Assembly: GCA_905250075.1 (NCBI GenBank)
Contig: CAJNOP010000020.1
Coordinates: forward strand, 1,265,399-1,329,398
DNA length: 64,000 bases
From: Rotaria sp. Silwood1
Taxonomy: Eukaryota > Rotifera > Eurotatoria > Philodinida > Philodinidae
Direction of reading: 5' to 3'
A program made the translations under genes and the position numbers. Positions within the stretch are counted from its first letter, which is position 1, and each line of letters starts with the position of its first letter. Below, piece by piece: positions 39,801 to 52,904 of the stretch. The notes under the pieces are model-generated. The model worked only from the letters and a program-made list of their open reading frames with translations, ran no database searches and was not told where the DNA came from.

Positions 39801-42800
39801 ATTTTTAAATAGAACTTACAGCTGGTGGTGTTTCAGCTTCAACTGCTTTGCCTTTTTTCTTGCCTTTAGCACCTGCTGCTTCTTTCTTTTTATCTTCGAC
39901 TTTTTCTTCAACTGGTATTTCAGGAGCTGGTGGTTCAGGTGGAGGTGCTTCTATTAAAATAAAATCAATATAAAATTTTTAATCAATTTATTGAATAGAA
40001 AAATTTACCTTTCGGAGCTTTAGTATCATAATTACTACAAGATAGAATCATTCCTGAATTGAGTATAGCTGTAAATACACCATATTCAGCAACACGTTTT
40101 TCTGTTGTTGCCGTTGGATGATTATCTTTAAAGAAAACTAAGATCATACATGAATATATTATTCGAAGAAATGAACAAACCATCTGTTGGTTTGGTTGTT
40201 TCATCCGTATTATTTTGCTCAATTGTTGATGGTTGATTATCAGTATTCGAAGCTTTATTTGGATTAATTAATTGTATTTTATATGAGCTTTTATTTCGAT
40301 ATAAACTAAATATTAATGAAAGATTTTATGATTATTTATAAAGAATTTTTATAATAAACCTAGTTGAAACACATGTAGATCCTTGTTTCAAAGTATCAAT
40401 ACGTGATCGTACAAAACATCCATCAGGAAGAAGTAAATGAGAAGTACTACATTGTGCACTTAACAAACGATTACCAAGACTATATCCAATAAACTAATTA
40501 TAACGATAAAAGAAATAAGTCAAATCGAATAGAATATCAAATATGTTAAAATTACTTGTTCAATAGGTTCGTTTGATTCTTGTGGTGTTTTCATTCCCTT
40601 AAAAAAAATATAGATATCAAAAGAAAATTATTAATTTTCTTTTTCTTTTCTACAGATCGAAAAATTTTTACTTACGGCTGCTTTTTCTGATGATGTAGCA
40701 CTAGTTGGTCGTTTTGTTTTAGTTCCTTTTGGAGATTTCTCTCGTGGTGTTGGTGGTTTAGCTGCTTTTTCAGCTGGTCGTGGACTTTTAGCTTTAGGTG
40801 ATCGATTACCTGATGGTGGTCTTTTTGCTTTAACTTGTTGTTCTTGTTCTACTGTTTCTTTATCTTTTTTTTGTTTCCATGCTTTTAATGATGTTGGGTG
40901 TACATAATCATCACGAATTGCTTTTTCTTCTTCTGAACTGTTCCCACTATCAGAACTAACACTTGGTGATCGAGTCGGTGATGTTTCTGAAATAAAGTTG
41001 TTTGGTATGTTTTTCTTTTCGTTTGAAAAAATATAAATAAGATTTAAAAGTACTTTTTCCTGCTGCTGCTTTTCCTTTTTTGCCAGCACCTTCAATAGTT
41101 GCAGCAGCTGTTTTTAATGTATCAGGTGTTGGTGTTGTTTGACGTACATATGTTCGTACTTCTTGTGCAAGTATATCAGCTTGATATTTAGCTTCTTCAT
41201 CTCGAAGCCAATCAACAATTTCATATGATATTTCATCAAGAAAATTTCTATTAAATTAATAATTTAAAAATTTTCATTTCAACAAAACAGAAACTTTTAT
41301 TTTTGTTCGTACCTGAATCCAACATCAGAAAACAATTTTTTACTTGTATTTTCATAACCAATTGTTTTACCTTCCGGTACTGGTAATGAAAGAATGATCA
41401 TATGAGTATTATCTCGTCGATTATAGTACACATTAATATGTGAATGTGTAAATAACGCTTGTTCGATTACCTTGAAAACAAGAAGTTTTAATTCTTCTCG
41501 AACAATAAAACATAATTGTTACAAGATTTAATTTAACCCATTAACCTATCTGTTGGGTCATTTTTGAGTCATTCAAAGTGAGTGACAGTAAAAGTGCTTT
41601 TTCTATTATTTCGTTTTCACTATAAACTCGTAATTAACAATGAAAATTTTCCGGTTTTTTTTTAATAATCTACCTTGTGCATCAAACAGTAACAATAAGA
41701 ATAAGCGATTTCGAAGCGCAATCAGAACCGATGATTCCCTATTACAAAAAAGAAAAGGAATACTAACAAATTCAAAACGATTCTAGAAATGAAACACCTA
41801 ATTTCACTTCGATAAAGCCACCTTTGTCAATGTCTTACCATATATTATACTCATAATCACTAATTTTTCAAAATAAAAAAATTCATGCTAGGCAGTCTTT
41901 AAGCTTTGTACAGATAAAATAAACACAAAATTGAAAAATACCGCTGACAAACTAAATGAACAAAAAAAAATCCAATTTTTATGCTATTCAAGTCGTATGA
42001 ATAATTTTTGACTCATTCTGCACCTTAGCAGTGAAATGACTTCGTTCAAATTTAACTATACCAGTGCCATATTAAGCACTTATATAGATTATTCACATAG
42101 TCGACTCAACACTAACTCTAGTGTATTAGTATCAGAGGGTAACGGATTAAATATAGATTACTTATAATTAATTAATTTATTGAAATAATTTTAGCTTAGA
42201 CTACGAGAGTGTATGGAGATGTAAGTAGTGATTCTACTCGCACCCTATAAAAATTCGACCATAAATGATATTCAACTATTTGTATTCTATAATATTTGTT
42301 TAGATACATACTTGTGCAAATACATCAGGTTCAAAATGTTCAGCAAAATTCCAATCATTTAAATTTCGTTTATGATATTGAGTAATATTTTGAATTGTTC
42401 CATCAACATTCGCACCTCCAACTGGTGGCATTAGATGAGACATTTGTTGATAAAGATTATTGTCTGGATTATTAACATCAAAACGAACAGTATAGACTTT
42501 TGAAATCAAAGAAAAAGAAGGCAATCGAAAACAAAGTTATTATTAGTAATAAAAAAAAAAAACATTAAAATCAAATGTTAGTTCTCTTGAGAAAAAGATG
42601 ATGTTCAAAAGAAAAAAAACAAATAAATCAATTCAATTAACTATCGATTGGCAACAAGTGATTTAAATTTTGTCAACCTTCGACAAAACACACACACACA
42701 CACGCAAATGCATACATTAGTACCTGAATCTGATTCTGTAAGATAATAATTGATAAATAAGATTTTTTTGAAAATTCTTTTATTGAAATTCTTAAAACAA

Positions 42801-45800
42801 AAGATTTTTTTATATTTAACTAACCTGATCGTTTTGGTGATTGAGCTCGCATTCGTAAAATTGATCCTCTGGAAGCTAAAACAAACCGATAGAAATTTTA
42901 TCGAAAACTTTTTTTTTTTCTAAAACATACATCGACCTGTTGGACTTGATGGAAGTGTCTCAGCTGAAATTCCAATTCTTCCTGTTTGTTCATTAGTTAT
43001 TAATAATTCAAATGGATCATCCCATATAATAGGTTGTGCATTAATTGCTTGTTTATTTTCTTCGTCAACTAAAGTCGATAAACGTCTTTCAAAACGTAAT
43101 TGTTCATCTTCATGATTATTATTTTCAGCAGATGATGGACGACTGGTTTGTTGTTCATTAGAATTGTCTGTTGTTGTTAGATTTATTGGCATACATTCAA
43201 AAACAAATTGTTTAAGAATATGATCAACATCTAAAGATAATAATTAAGTAATATAAAAAATTCGTTTGCTTTTTTTTGTTGTTATTGTGAAACACGATTT
43301 AAACAGAATGTTGAAGTATTGAGGTAGAAATATATGTTTGAAGAGGATAATGAACAAATATGTCCCAAAATAGATTAGAATAAAACAATCTTCTTGTAAT
43401 TAGCAACAACAATTATATCGTGTTTCATATTTTAATCTCATAATAATTGTACTAACATCGTTTTTTTTTGTTTCTACTGACCTGATAGAAGAAGTTCTTC
43501 ATCGGTACAAAAATGTAAAAATTGATTAAGACGTGCTTGACGTTCTCTAGATTCTGAATCATCAATTTTTTTTGATGATAATTCAGGAAGATTAGTAAGA
43601 CGTGAATGTGACATTATGAAATTATGTTCTACTTTAATTGGATCAAGTATAGCTAAACGATTTAATGTTGCTAAACGTTGTTTTATATCATCACCATTAT
43701 AAATCATTAGTGGACCTGATCCAGTAGCTTTTGAAAATGGAGATTTTGGAACAAGATTTTCAATTTCCTAATTAATACAAAAACAAATATCTTATTTGAT
43801 TTTTTTTTTCATGTAAACTTGAATGTTTACTTTTTGTTGTTCTTTTCCCATAGAAAGACTCATTAATTTTTCACGTAAATATCGTCCAACATCATCTTGT
43901 TGATTCGATGTATTTTTATTAACATTATTAGTTTGAGCTTCAACCTAAAAGTTTTCTTTTAGTTAAATAAAACAAAACCAAAAATTGATTGTTTTTTTTT
44001 TTGAAACATACTTGTTCAAGAATTCCATGTAAAATAAGTGGAATACTTATTGATTCCGGTGGAATAGTTGTCGTTATTTCATTATAAATTTTTGCGTCGG
44101 TTATTGTTTCAATTGTTTTCTCTTCTAAATAAATAATAAATTCATTATTTCAAAACAACAAAACAAATTAAAAATGTAACATATACAAACCAACAGTAGG
44201 TATGGTCACAACTTTCATTTGTTGATTAAATGTATTAAATTGTCGTTTACGAATATTTAAACGAAAACTATTTTCAACAATACTATTATAAAGTGATTGA
44301 GCTAATTTAATCTATTGGTTAAAATAAAAAAAGAATTCTTATATGTTTAATATTTAAATTTTTAACTAACTCTTTGTTCAGTATTACTCCATGAATCAGG
44401 CACATCATCATTTGAAACTTTTAAAGTTGTTACAATAATATCTTGTAGCATTGATCGATCTGGTGCATTATCTAATAGTGGCATTAAAGTTTTCCAGAAA
44501 TTATTTAATATTTGATCGTTTCGTTCATTTTGTTGAGCAATTTGTTCAGGAGTCACTAAACATTAAATAATAATGAAGAATTAATATTGAATATAATTAA
44601 GTTTTTTTTCTATTAGTTATAAACTAGTTATCTCTGTGAATATACCAAAATATCATTGTAGGAATGATTAGAGGTTTTATCAAAAAAAAAAAATAATAAT
44701 AAATCATATCAAATTCATTTTGACATTTGAAAATGAGTTATAAATGGTATCGGTAAATAATAGAATTTCTTATTTGGTATGTGACACAGTTAGTCATTAA
44801 ATTTATAAAATTAAAAAAAAAACAAAAGAAAATTTCTTACGTATTGAATCTTTCTCTGAAAATGATCAATTTTAGAACGAATTTTATTTTTATTCTTAAT
44901 TATGTTATACGTACGTATATCTTTAAGTACATCAGCTTTAAGTGATTGTTCTTGTCGATCTCGTTGAATCATTTCATCAAATAAATGTTTTGTTTCATTT
45001 AAACTATCACATGATATATTTGTTATTGTATCAATATGAATTTCAACACTATCAAGAGCATTTAAAAGACCAGTTGAATAAAAACCACTTAAAAATATAT
45101 ATTGATTAGGTCCATCATTTGGTTCATCATCTAAATAAAAAAAATGCATTATTTTATATTTTTTCGTTATAAAAATTCAAAGAAATAAATTAATTTATGA
45201 TCATTTAGAACAGCATAAATATAGCAAAAGAATATTTTCTACAACCTTTTAGTTTACTATGTCTACTTTCTGAATAAAATAATTTAATATTCAAATGTTT
45301 CTTTTTTTTAGTTGATTAACATACCGATGTATTTTGTTTCATTAATAATTTGATCACGTGTTTTAACACCTGTTGATTTTTCAATATGTGTATCAGTTGC
45401 AGATGGTTGTAAACCAGGTGTTTGTTTTTTAGCTGCAGCAGCTGGTTTAGGAGATTTTTTTCCGCCTGGTGATTTTGATTTTTCAGCTTTAGGTGCCATG
45501 CTAGTGGCTGGTGTTGATGCCTATAATTATATTTGATTATTTGCAAATTAAAGGTATAATTTTATATTACGTACTGCTTTAAGTATTGTTCGATTTTGTA
45601 CTTCTTTTTTCAAATCAAGTATTCGACATTTGATCAATTTTGCCCATAATTGATCGTCAATATCTCCACCTGTATCTAATATTGATTTAGCATATTCATA
45701 TGCAGCAAGAAAAGGTGAATTAGTAAGACTGGCAACAGTTGAATTTGTTGAAACAGATTTAGCGGCAGTTTTGGATGCTTTACCCAATGCTTTAATCTAA

Positions 45801-46624
45801 GTAATATAGTTTAAATAATAAATACTGCTCAAAGTGTAAGACGAATATATTTTAGGTTCTTTTTTCTACCATACCAAATATTTAACTCAAATTCAAATAT
45901 TAATTTGATTAGTCAATGAATTCTTCTATCAAATACAATTCATACTATATCTTAAACAATACAAAAATTCTAAATAAAATGAACGGTTGCCAGATTTTCT
46001 ACGTTTTTCCCTTAAAGAATTATAAGCATCACAAAAAATGAAAGAAAAACAAAATTTATCATATTATTGATAAAAAAAGAGTCATTTTCTAGAACCTGGA
46101 AACTATTGTGTTTGATTTTTCAAAAATCTTACTTTTGTATGTTCATCTATGAAATCTGTATATGAATTGCATTGGATAGGAGATTTCATTAGCTATTTAA
46201 ACTATTATTTGGATTGAAATTAAATGCTTGCTATTGTAGAAATAAAATCAAACATATATTCGTTTTATATGTTTGGCTAGTACTGTAGAAAAATATGCAA
46301 ATATTTCATTTTTCTTACGTACAGCTTCAAGAAGATCACGTTTAGAAATAAAATCAAATCGTCGTCGAACACCATTTTGCATAGCTTTTTCAATAAGATC
46401 AACATAAATTTGATTAACAGCACAATCAGGTGTAAGAAAACAAACAAATGTTATCCAATTATCCTAGTCAATAGAGTAAAGAAAAATAAATTTCAATTAT
46501 AGTTTTCAAAATTGCTCACTTGATTAGCTGAAACTGAACTTAATAATGATTCCCAAGTTGCTCCTCCTGGTTTACCACTTTTTGGACTTTTTGTTCGAGG
46601 ACTTTTTGTTCCTTTAGGTGGCAT
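33825..46624 (-). CDS. SPAG17: SPAG17 (PF6 homologue), axonemal central-pair protein
   Basis: Scaffold of the C1a projection of motile cilia (Chlamydomonas PF6). 39 exons join in phase to 2154 aa (human about 2223): 46624-46520, 46463-46323, 45796-45575, 45520-45325, 45130-44915, 44855-44841, 44555-44371, 44311-44191, 44124-44012, 43944-43831, 43767-43482, 43230-42931, 42875-42825, 42735-42724, 42496-42312, 41470-41313, 41247-41054, 40986-40676, 40597-40556, 40493-40360, 40305-40181, 40125-40009, 39950-39820, 39529-39424, 39356-39178, 39109-38798, 38732-38650, 38038-37980, 37927-37699, 37650-37444, 36135-35969, 35919-35580, 35517-35384, 35324-35052, 35000-34887, 34785-34595, 34533-34392, 34331-34216, 34163-33825. 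Diagnostic pieces: YAKSILDTGGDI, DDEPNDGPNQYIFLSGF, LNDWNFAEHFEPDVFAQV, SDVGFR, FFIVHEDGSGTELLRF, RIDFGILKEG and GTGLRVVFQPG (ASH-like C-terminal domain). Lys/Pro/Ser-rich linkers (PKAKSPRPAEKAAKPP) and a 10-residue Gln tract near the end. The longest intron is 36136-37443. Confidence 0.95.
43325..43440 (+). repeat. Dispersed repeat copy 1 in a SPAG17 intron
   Basis: The stretch around CCAAAATAGATTAGAATAAA, then ACAATCTTCTTGTAATTAGC, is clearly related to 61573-61680 in an intron of the coiled-coil gene. Both lie in the same orientation relative to the window and to their host genes. Similarity extends upstream through TAGAAATATxTG and fades on both sides. No terminal repeats were seen. Confidence 0.6.
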
Positions 46625-47741
46625 TTTTTAGATAATTTCGTATTATCGATCTAAAAGTGACAAATTTATTTCTAATAATTTCTACCTTTTTTTAACTCTG
46701 ATCGAAACAAACTTCAATTGTCTTTTTTAATTCATTCATATGTGAAAAATTCCATAAACTTTGAATGTCATCATATTTAAACAATATATTAAAATGATGA
46801 AAACTTTTATTCTTAATTTTCTTAGTATATTATATACAATCGATGTTTATGTATTCAACAATATTAAGTTTCAAAATATGATATTAATGAATGCTCTGGA
46901 AAACTATATTGACAAATATGACATTTTATTTCGTATTAGTTGTTTTTATTTTTGGCCTGTGCATAAACAAAAACAATCAGAAGTCAATTATGAATGATTG
47001 ATATTCAATAAAATTGTGTTGTTTTACTGTTTGTTTTATATTTCAAAATTTTTACTATTCATTTAATAAAATTCTATTTTTCTTTTTGAAATTTTCATTG
47101 TTTTTACATTGAATCTTACAAAAATATAAATCTTTATTTTTATTTTACGCATTTCGATAATCATAAAACAAATAAAAAAACATGTCTTTTCATCATGTTT
47201 TATTCACGCTTGAGTGATAAATCGCAATCACGACAAAAGACATATTCTTCATACTTTTGCCCATGCTCTTTTTCGCTTGTCAACAACAGTCTTACTCTTA
47301 AGTATTACAACGACACATTTATCTCTTTCTTCCTCTTCTTGCCTTGCTCCTCCGTCTCCTTCTTCTTTACTTTTGCTCTCTATTCATCACAATAGAAAGT
47401 GTTGTTTTCCCCTTATGTATACAGACAATCCATAATTGTATGCACAAAAAAAAAAAAAAAAGAATTGAAGAGAAGAAAAAACAATTAGACCAACAGAATA
47501 TATCAATAACAAGAAAAAACAAGCAATACAGGTAGCATGTTGACGTCATGTAAACGATCACATGCAATTTTGCACCAATCATCAGTTTCGATACGATTGG
47601 GCGATCATCGTATGAAGAGATGAAGACAGAGAGGGAGAGAGAAACGATGCAACGCTTGTCATGCATAGAAATAGTATTGCAAAAAAGAAAATATTTAAAA
47701 TATTTCCGCACCTGCGCATGTTTCAACGCTCATAACAGTCA
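46625..47741. promoter_or_regulatory. Divergent promoter region of SPAG17 and LSM14
   Basis: A 1.1-kb stretch between divergent start codons. Near the LSM14 side it holds a full CRE palindrome TGACGTCA at 47541-47548, CCAAT at 47574-47578 and an inverted CCAAT (ATTGG) at 47596-47600, all about 140-200 bases before the LSM14 ATG. That spacing is typical of proximal promoters. CT-rich and A-rich runs fill the rest. An AT-driven frame at 46761-46997 is not supported as a gene. Confidence 0.5.
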
Positions 47742-49840
47742 ATGCAGGTTGAAGGGCAACAACAAGAAGACTTTAACGCTATTACGCACAGTCCCTATTA
47801 TGGTTGTACTGTACGAGTTCTATCAAAAGCTCATGTTTCCTATGAAGGTATACTCGATGGTATTAGTGCCAATAAAGATCGTATTTATCTTAAAAATGTG
47901 CGTGTCAATGCAAGCATAACAGATTCTTTCAATCGAAGTAAATAAGAAAAAAAATTTTTTTTTTTTTATTTAACCAAAAATAAATATATATCTTATTTAG
48001 ATAGCCCTTCGGATGATTCGCATAAAAATATTAGTACTGATACATTAAATGCTGTGATGATTGATCATTTAACAAATGATATTCATATCTACGAACAAGT
48101 ATGTTTAAATGTACGTGATATTCAAGAATTAAAATTGATCGAATTACCTTCAACATTTCATGAATCAAAAGCAAAATTACGAGCTATTGATCCATGTCTT
48201 GTTGATATTCGTTTATCATCATCTGATGAATATGAAACAAGATCAAATGGTTCAAATCCTGATCATCCACCACGTGCACCTATAGCACGTCAAAGTCGTG
48301 GTGAATCCTTGGGAAGTAATGGAGATAGTGCATTAATATCTTCAGATTCAAATGATTCTTCAGCTTCATTTCATTTTCGTCCAAATGAAAAATTTCCTGA
48401 TGAAAGTAATGATGAATCACTTGATGAACAAATTCATCAACTTAGCCAATTAATAACAACAACTAATATTAATTCAAAACCAGTTACATTACTTGCTAAA
48501 AAAGTTTTACCAAAAAAAATTGATCGTCGTAGTGATATACAATCGACTTCATCAATTAATACAAATAATAATGTTCGTCAAATTATTCTTGATAATCATG
48601 AGATAATTGATACATCAATACCAATTAATAATCATAATACATTAAAAAAAGAATCGACAGTTAATGACAATCGTATATCATCACCAATACGTGTAACAAT
48701 TACAAGTCAATTAAATCCAAATGCTACACCATTTTTTACTCAACAACGACATACACCTGGAATGCAAAATTCATCATTTACATTTTATGAACGACCTCGT
48801 TTTCGACCACGTTTACAACCTGTTACTTCACCAGATCGTTCACAATCATTACCATATGGAATAAATGCAATCGATAATAATAATAATCATCATCATCATC
48901 AACAACAACAACAACAACAAAATTATAATCATTCAAATCAAAGATATGTTTCACAAAGACAACTGACTGGTAAAAAAAATTATACACAAACAAATCCACC
49001 GCGAACAACAAAAACAAGACCTATTCGAACACCACCACCTACGGCAAAATATCGTATTCATGCATCAACATGTATGGATAAACGTTTTTTTTCTCAACCA
49101 CAGTATAAAGACAAAACACAAAATAATCCTCAATATAGACGTAAGTTTAATTTTATTCTGGAAGTATATATATAAATATATATATATATATCATTCTTTT
49201 AGAGATTCCAGGTCAAACATCAGTACCAACATCAAGTCCACCAATATTAACACCACCAATACCAAATAGACCATTGATATCACGAAATAATCCTTCACGT
49301 CGATCAACAGCTAGTGTGCGTTCAACTTTAAGTTTACCTTATCAATATGGATGTTCAAGTGATCGTAATCAAATGCAAACACCAGTATCATTTCAAGAAT
49401 CAATAGGTTCACATCGCAATCAACGTACAGTTTCAGGTGCAAGTAGTTGTAGTAGTGTAAGTGTTGATATTGGTCCTCATTCAATTATTCAATTCGATTC
49501 ATCATCAAATATATTTCCATCATTTGATGAACAATATGATTTTGAAAAAGCTAATGAAGAATTTCGTCGATATCTTGAACTAGAGGAATTAGTTAAACGT
49601 CGTTCATCACTTCAAGGATCACCTTCTGATGAAAATACAATACAACAACAACAACAACAACAACAACCACAATCATATAAAAAAGATATTTCATTTTTTG
49701 ATCATATATCATGTACGGCAACAACTGGTACAGCAGTAGGTTACACAGAAATGGATGAAACAGAAAAAAACCTTGAAACATTTGGTAATGATGCTCTTTT
49801 AATGGCTTCGAGTCTCAATGATAATGAATGGCAAATATAA
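47742..49840 (+). CDS. LSM14: LSM14/Scd6/RAP55-family mRNP protein
   Basis: Translational repressor and P-body assembly factor of the RAP55/Trailer-hitch family. The exons 47742-47937, 48001-49140 and 49203-49840 join in phase to 657 aa. The N-terminal divergent LSm domain has SPYYGCTVRVLSKAHVSYEG and YLKNVRV, and ends IYEQVCLNVRDIQELKLIEL. A long disordered Ser/Asn/Gln-rich middle with Gln and His runs follows. An FDF-type segment (YDFEKANEEFRRYLELEEL, near residue 556), an FFD box (SYKKDISFFDHISC, near 609) and a TFG box (EKNLETFG, near 637) stand in the family order. I see no clear RGG region. EDC3 was considered, but the FFD and TFG boxes favour LSM14. A CRE and CCAAT boxes lie upstream. 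Confidence 0.88.
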
Positions 49841-51356
49841 TATCATAATAAGAGGAAAAAAGAAAGTAATAACAAATAAAACAAAACGAAAACCAAACTA
49901 TCTAACTTACTTCTATTTCTAAACGAATATTTGCATTACAATATAATCAACATTACATCAACCATTAATATAAACCAGCAGCTTAGCAACGCTCGCATTC
50001 ATTATCTTTTTGTTGGTTTGTATATTTTGTTCAATCATCTGAAAATTAAAACCTTCAATACAACACACTTCTTTTTTTTCAAACACTTCAGTTTTCTTTT
50101 TTATAAAAATTTCTTCACTATATCTCAATAAACACTACGTTCTAATTTAATGATTGATCTCTCCTGACATCTGTTTGTTCGTAAGGTTTAAAGATCTGTT
50201 ATTGTATCAATATTGTACAAGTATTGATTTGAATAGTTTCGTTAATAAATATATCATTCGTTAAAGCAAATTCAAAGTATACGGTCTTATTTAATAGTTT
50301 TTATTGCAATCAATGAGAAAGATACAATCTGGTGTTTTCGTAGGCATTGAGATTCATTTGATTGCACAGATCATCATTAAAGATAAACATTTTATTATCA
50401 ATTTTCAAATCTAATCTAAGGTTACCCATTAATTGATAGAACCAAAATATTGATGAAGCAATAGATGTTTTGGTCATTTTGACCATATACGCACTTCAAT
50501 CGATATACTAAATGAAAACAACAGACTGTATTTTCATTTTTTTTGCCTTCTGTAATCTATAAACTTAATTTTTCTGTTTCTACAATAGAACCATTATTTC
50601 AACAAGTGATTATATTTTAATTGCATTCAGCCGTATTCCTTATGATAGATGTACTCAGTAGAAACCAAATGTACAGAACATCTAATAGTTTCAATATAAA
50701 TGCTATTTCAAAGTTTGCTCACACATCTAGAGAGTATTTAAGACATTTTCATAGATAAAGTTACATTTTGTTACCAAAATGCTTAACGATGAATTTTTAT
50801 GTACAAATAACAGTAAAGGTAATTTATTCTATTATTTTCGAGTATTCTACTATTTTTCACCTATTGATCAATTTATCTATTTGATCATAAGAGACGAAAA
50901 AAAGAAAGATATGCTTTTTGCTTATCGTCTCTCTATGAATCTTGTTTATCAAATGAATAACTAGTAATTTTGTTTTTTTTTAATATGTTATTAAAAAGCA
51001 ATTGGTTGTTGTAGTTACACTCTGTTTATAATAAAAAGTCGACAGGTACATTTTGTTTTATAGTCCGATTAAAAACGTTGTTTTGTAGCCACAGATGTCG
51101 GATTACATGTACCAAAAAATAAAGATTATAACAAAATACAAGGCCAAGAAAAACCATACACAGCTAGTATACAAATAATGCTCTGAGAAAGAAAAATAAG
51201 ACATTTCATGAAGAGAAAAAGTAAAGGAATATTAATAATTATCAGTTTGCTGTTTTTCTTGCTCTTCTGATACTGCATGATAAAAATAGTATTATCTTAT
51301 CTACCCAGCAGTTGAAGTCTCATAAGATACAAGTCATAAAATAAAAAGTGTAAAGC
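49841..51356. other. LSM14 3' UTR and intergenic DNA
   Basis: 1.5 kb between two plus-strand genes. AATAAA at 50127-50132, about 290 bases after the LSM14 stop and followed by T/G-rich sequence, is a plausible polyadenylation signal. No other feature was seen; short AT-driven frames (49931-50131, 50779-50964) are not supported. Confidence 0.5.
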
Positions 51357-52644
51357 ATGTCGTCATCTTCTTTACTTTTTCTTAGTATTACACTATTAGT
51401 TCTAATACTAACAGTTGAATCAGTTTATTATGCATATTCATATGAAGATGGTAATAATAATGAAGAACATTGTTGTCTGGCACGAGTACATAAGAACTTT
51501 TGTGTGGCAAGACCGATTACACGTAGTTTAGTGCAAGTTAATAAACAATGCCATCGATTTGACAGATCTCAACATCATCGATATGGTAGAAAGAATAGAA
51601 ATGAAAAATATTTAGACAAAATTGTAAGCCGTTTAAATGTGCAAACATCACAAGAAGTTGGTGACAACATACTTATTGAATTAAAAAAACCGTTAGAAAA
51701 GAAAATACTTGAAAATGATCTTATATGTTTAACATCAACTAATAAAAATATGAATTTCGACAAATGTTATGTGGAAATAGTTGACGAATTAGATGATGAT
51801 AATGATGATGACGATGATGATGATGATCATCATATGTCACATGAAACCCATAGTAAAAGTTCAATTTTCTTTTATGTCACTCGAATAGAATAAATTTTTG
51901 TTTTTTTTTTTATTTATTCTAGGACGACGAGGACATGGTCACCATCGCTGGCAACATCGTCATCATCATGATTATAAAAAACGTGCTGCTGATAAAGATG
52001 ATCAAGAAGAAGATAATGATGTTAAGGATAATAAAAATAGTAAAGAAAATGAAGCTAAAAAGGAAACCACTCGAATTGAATTAGATAAACCGATTCATAT
52101 TCGTGAAGGTCATGGTTTTTCAATTCGTCAAACATATAAAATTAATCCTAGTATTATTCGACCAACAAATCGTGAACAACGTCAATGTTGGTCATGGTAT
52201 CGTAAACAAACACGAAAAATACGTCATAATTCATCAAAATATCAAAAATCTTGTACTAATTTACATGATCATCGTGAAAAATGTATTAATCAACTTGTTT
52301 ATAATACATTTAATACAAATGAAACAAATAGTGATGAACAACAACAAAATACAAAAAATTTTTTTCCTATTGGATCAAAATTGTATTGTGAAAATCAAGC
52401 TGGTTATAATAGATTAATTGGTTATTTTCGTCGTACTGAAGTATGTTTTCATGCAGATGATCAAATTAATATTGAACATAAATTTATGGATATAACTGGT
52501 TTATCTGATTTACGAAAAAATAAAGAAACACTTGAATTTATAGCACAAAGTAAAAAATTAACAGCTGAATTTGAAGATGATTGTCATGATACAACAACAT
52601 TAGTTGAAATAGCTGAATTAGAAAAAACAAAGATCAAAAAATGA
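51357..52644 (+). CDS. Unrecognised secreted Cys-containing protein with acidic and His-rich linker
   Basis: The exons 51357-51852 and 51923-52644 join in phase (AT A|GA junction, intron 51853-51922) to 405 aa. The first 22 residues are a clear signal peptide (LLFLSITLLVLILTVESV). Two Cys-bearing segments are separated by an acidic run of Asp ending in HH and a basic/His patch (RRGHGHHRWQHRHHHDYKKR). The N-half has EEHCCLARVHKNFC and later NDLICLTS and FDKCYVE; the C-half has RQCWSWYRKQTRKIR, KSCTNLHDHREKC, KLYCENQ and EVCFHAD, about 12-13 cysteines in all. I know no matching family. The K/R-K/R sites next to the linker (DYKKR) could be proprotein cleavage sites, giving two chains. It ends 260 bp from the CBM14 gene, tail to tail. 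Confidence 0.7.
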
Positions 52645-52740
52645 TCTTACGAAATAAACTAACAATGAAATATAAACATTGAATATTCTTTTTATTTTTT
52701 TGCATCTTTTTTTTGTTCGAATTTTTCAATTTTTAGTTAA

Positions 52741-52746
52741 AATAAA
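52741..52746 (+). terminator. Candidate polyadenylation signal AATAAA
   Basis: About 100 bases after the stop of the secreted-protein gene and followed by G/A-rich then AT-rich sequence. Another AATAAA at 52653-52658 lies too near the stop (9 bases) to be the preferred one. Confidence 0.4.
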
Positions 52747-52904
52747 AGGGAAAAAAAAGAAATGTAGGTGGTTGGAATATTAATTATATAATAATAGTAC
52801 ATTTGACATGTATATTCGTGAAAAACAAAAAAAAACATTTGAACAGAAATAAAAATACGAAGTTCATGGTCAGAAAAACATTTATTTATTTATTTTTTGT
52901 ATTC

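Noticed and set aside
47367-47726. 119-aa minus-strand frame in the SPAG17-LSM14 interval
   Set aside because: Mostly low-complexity Phe/Ser from CT-rich promoter DNA.
47742-49840. EDC3 as identity of the LSm/FDF protein
   Set aside because: No YjeF_N domain follows, and FFD and TFG boxes in order fit LSM14.
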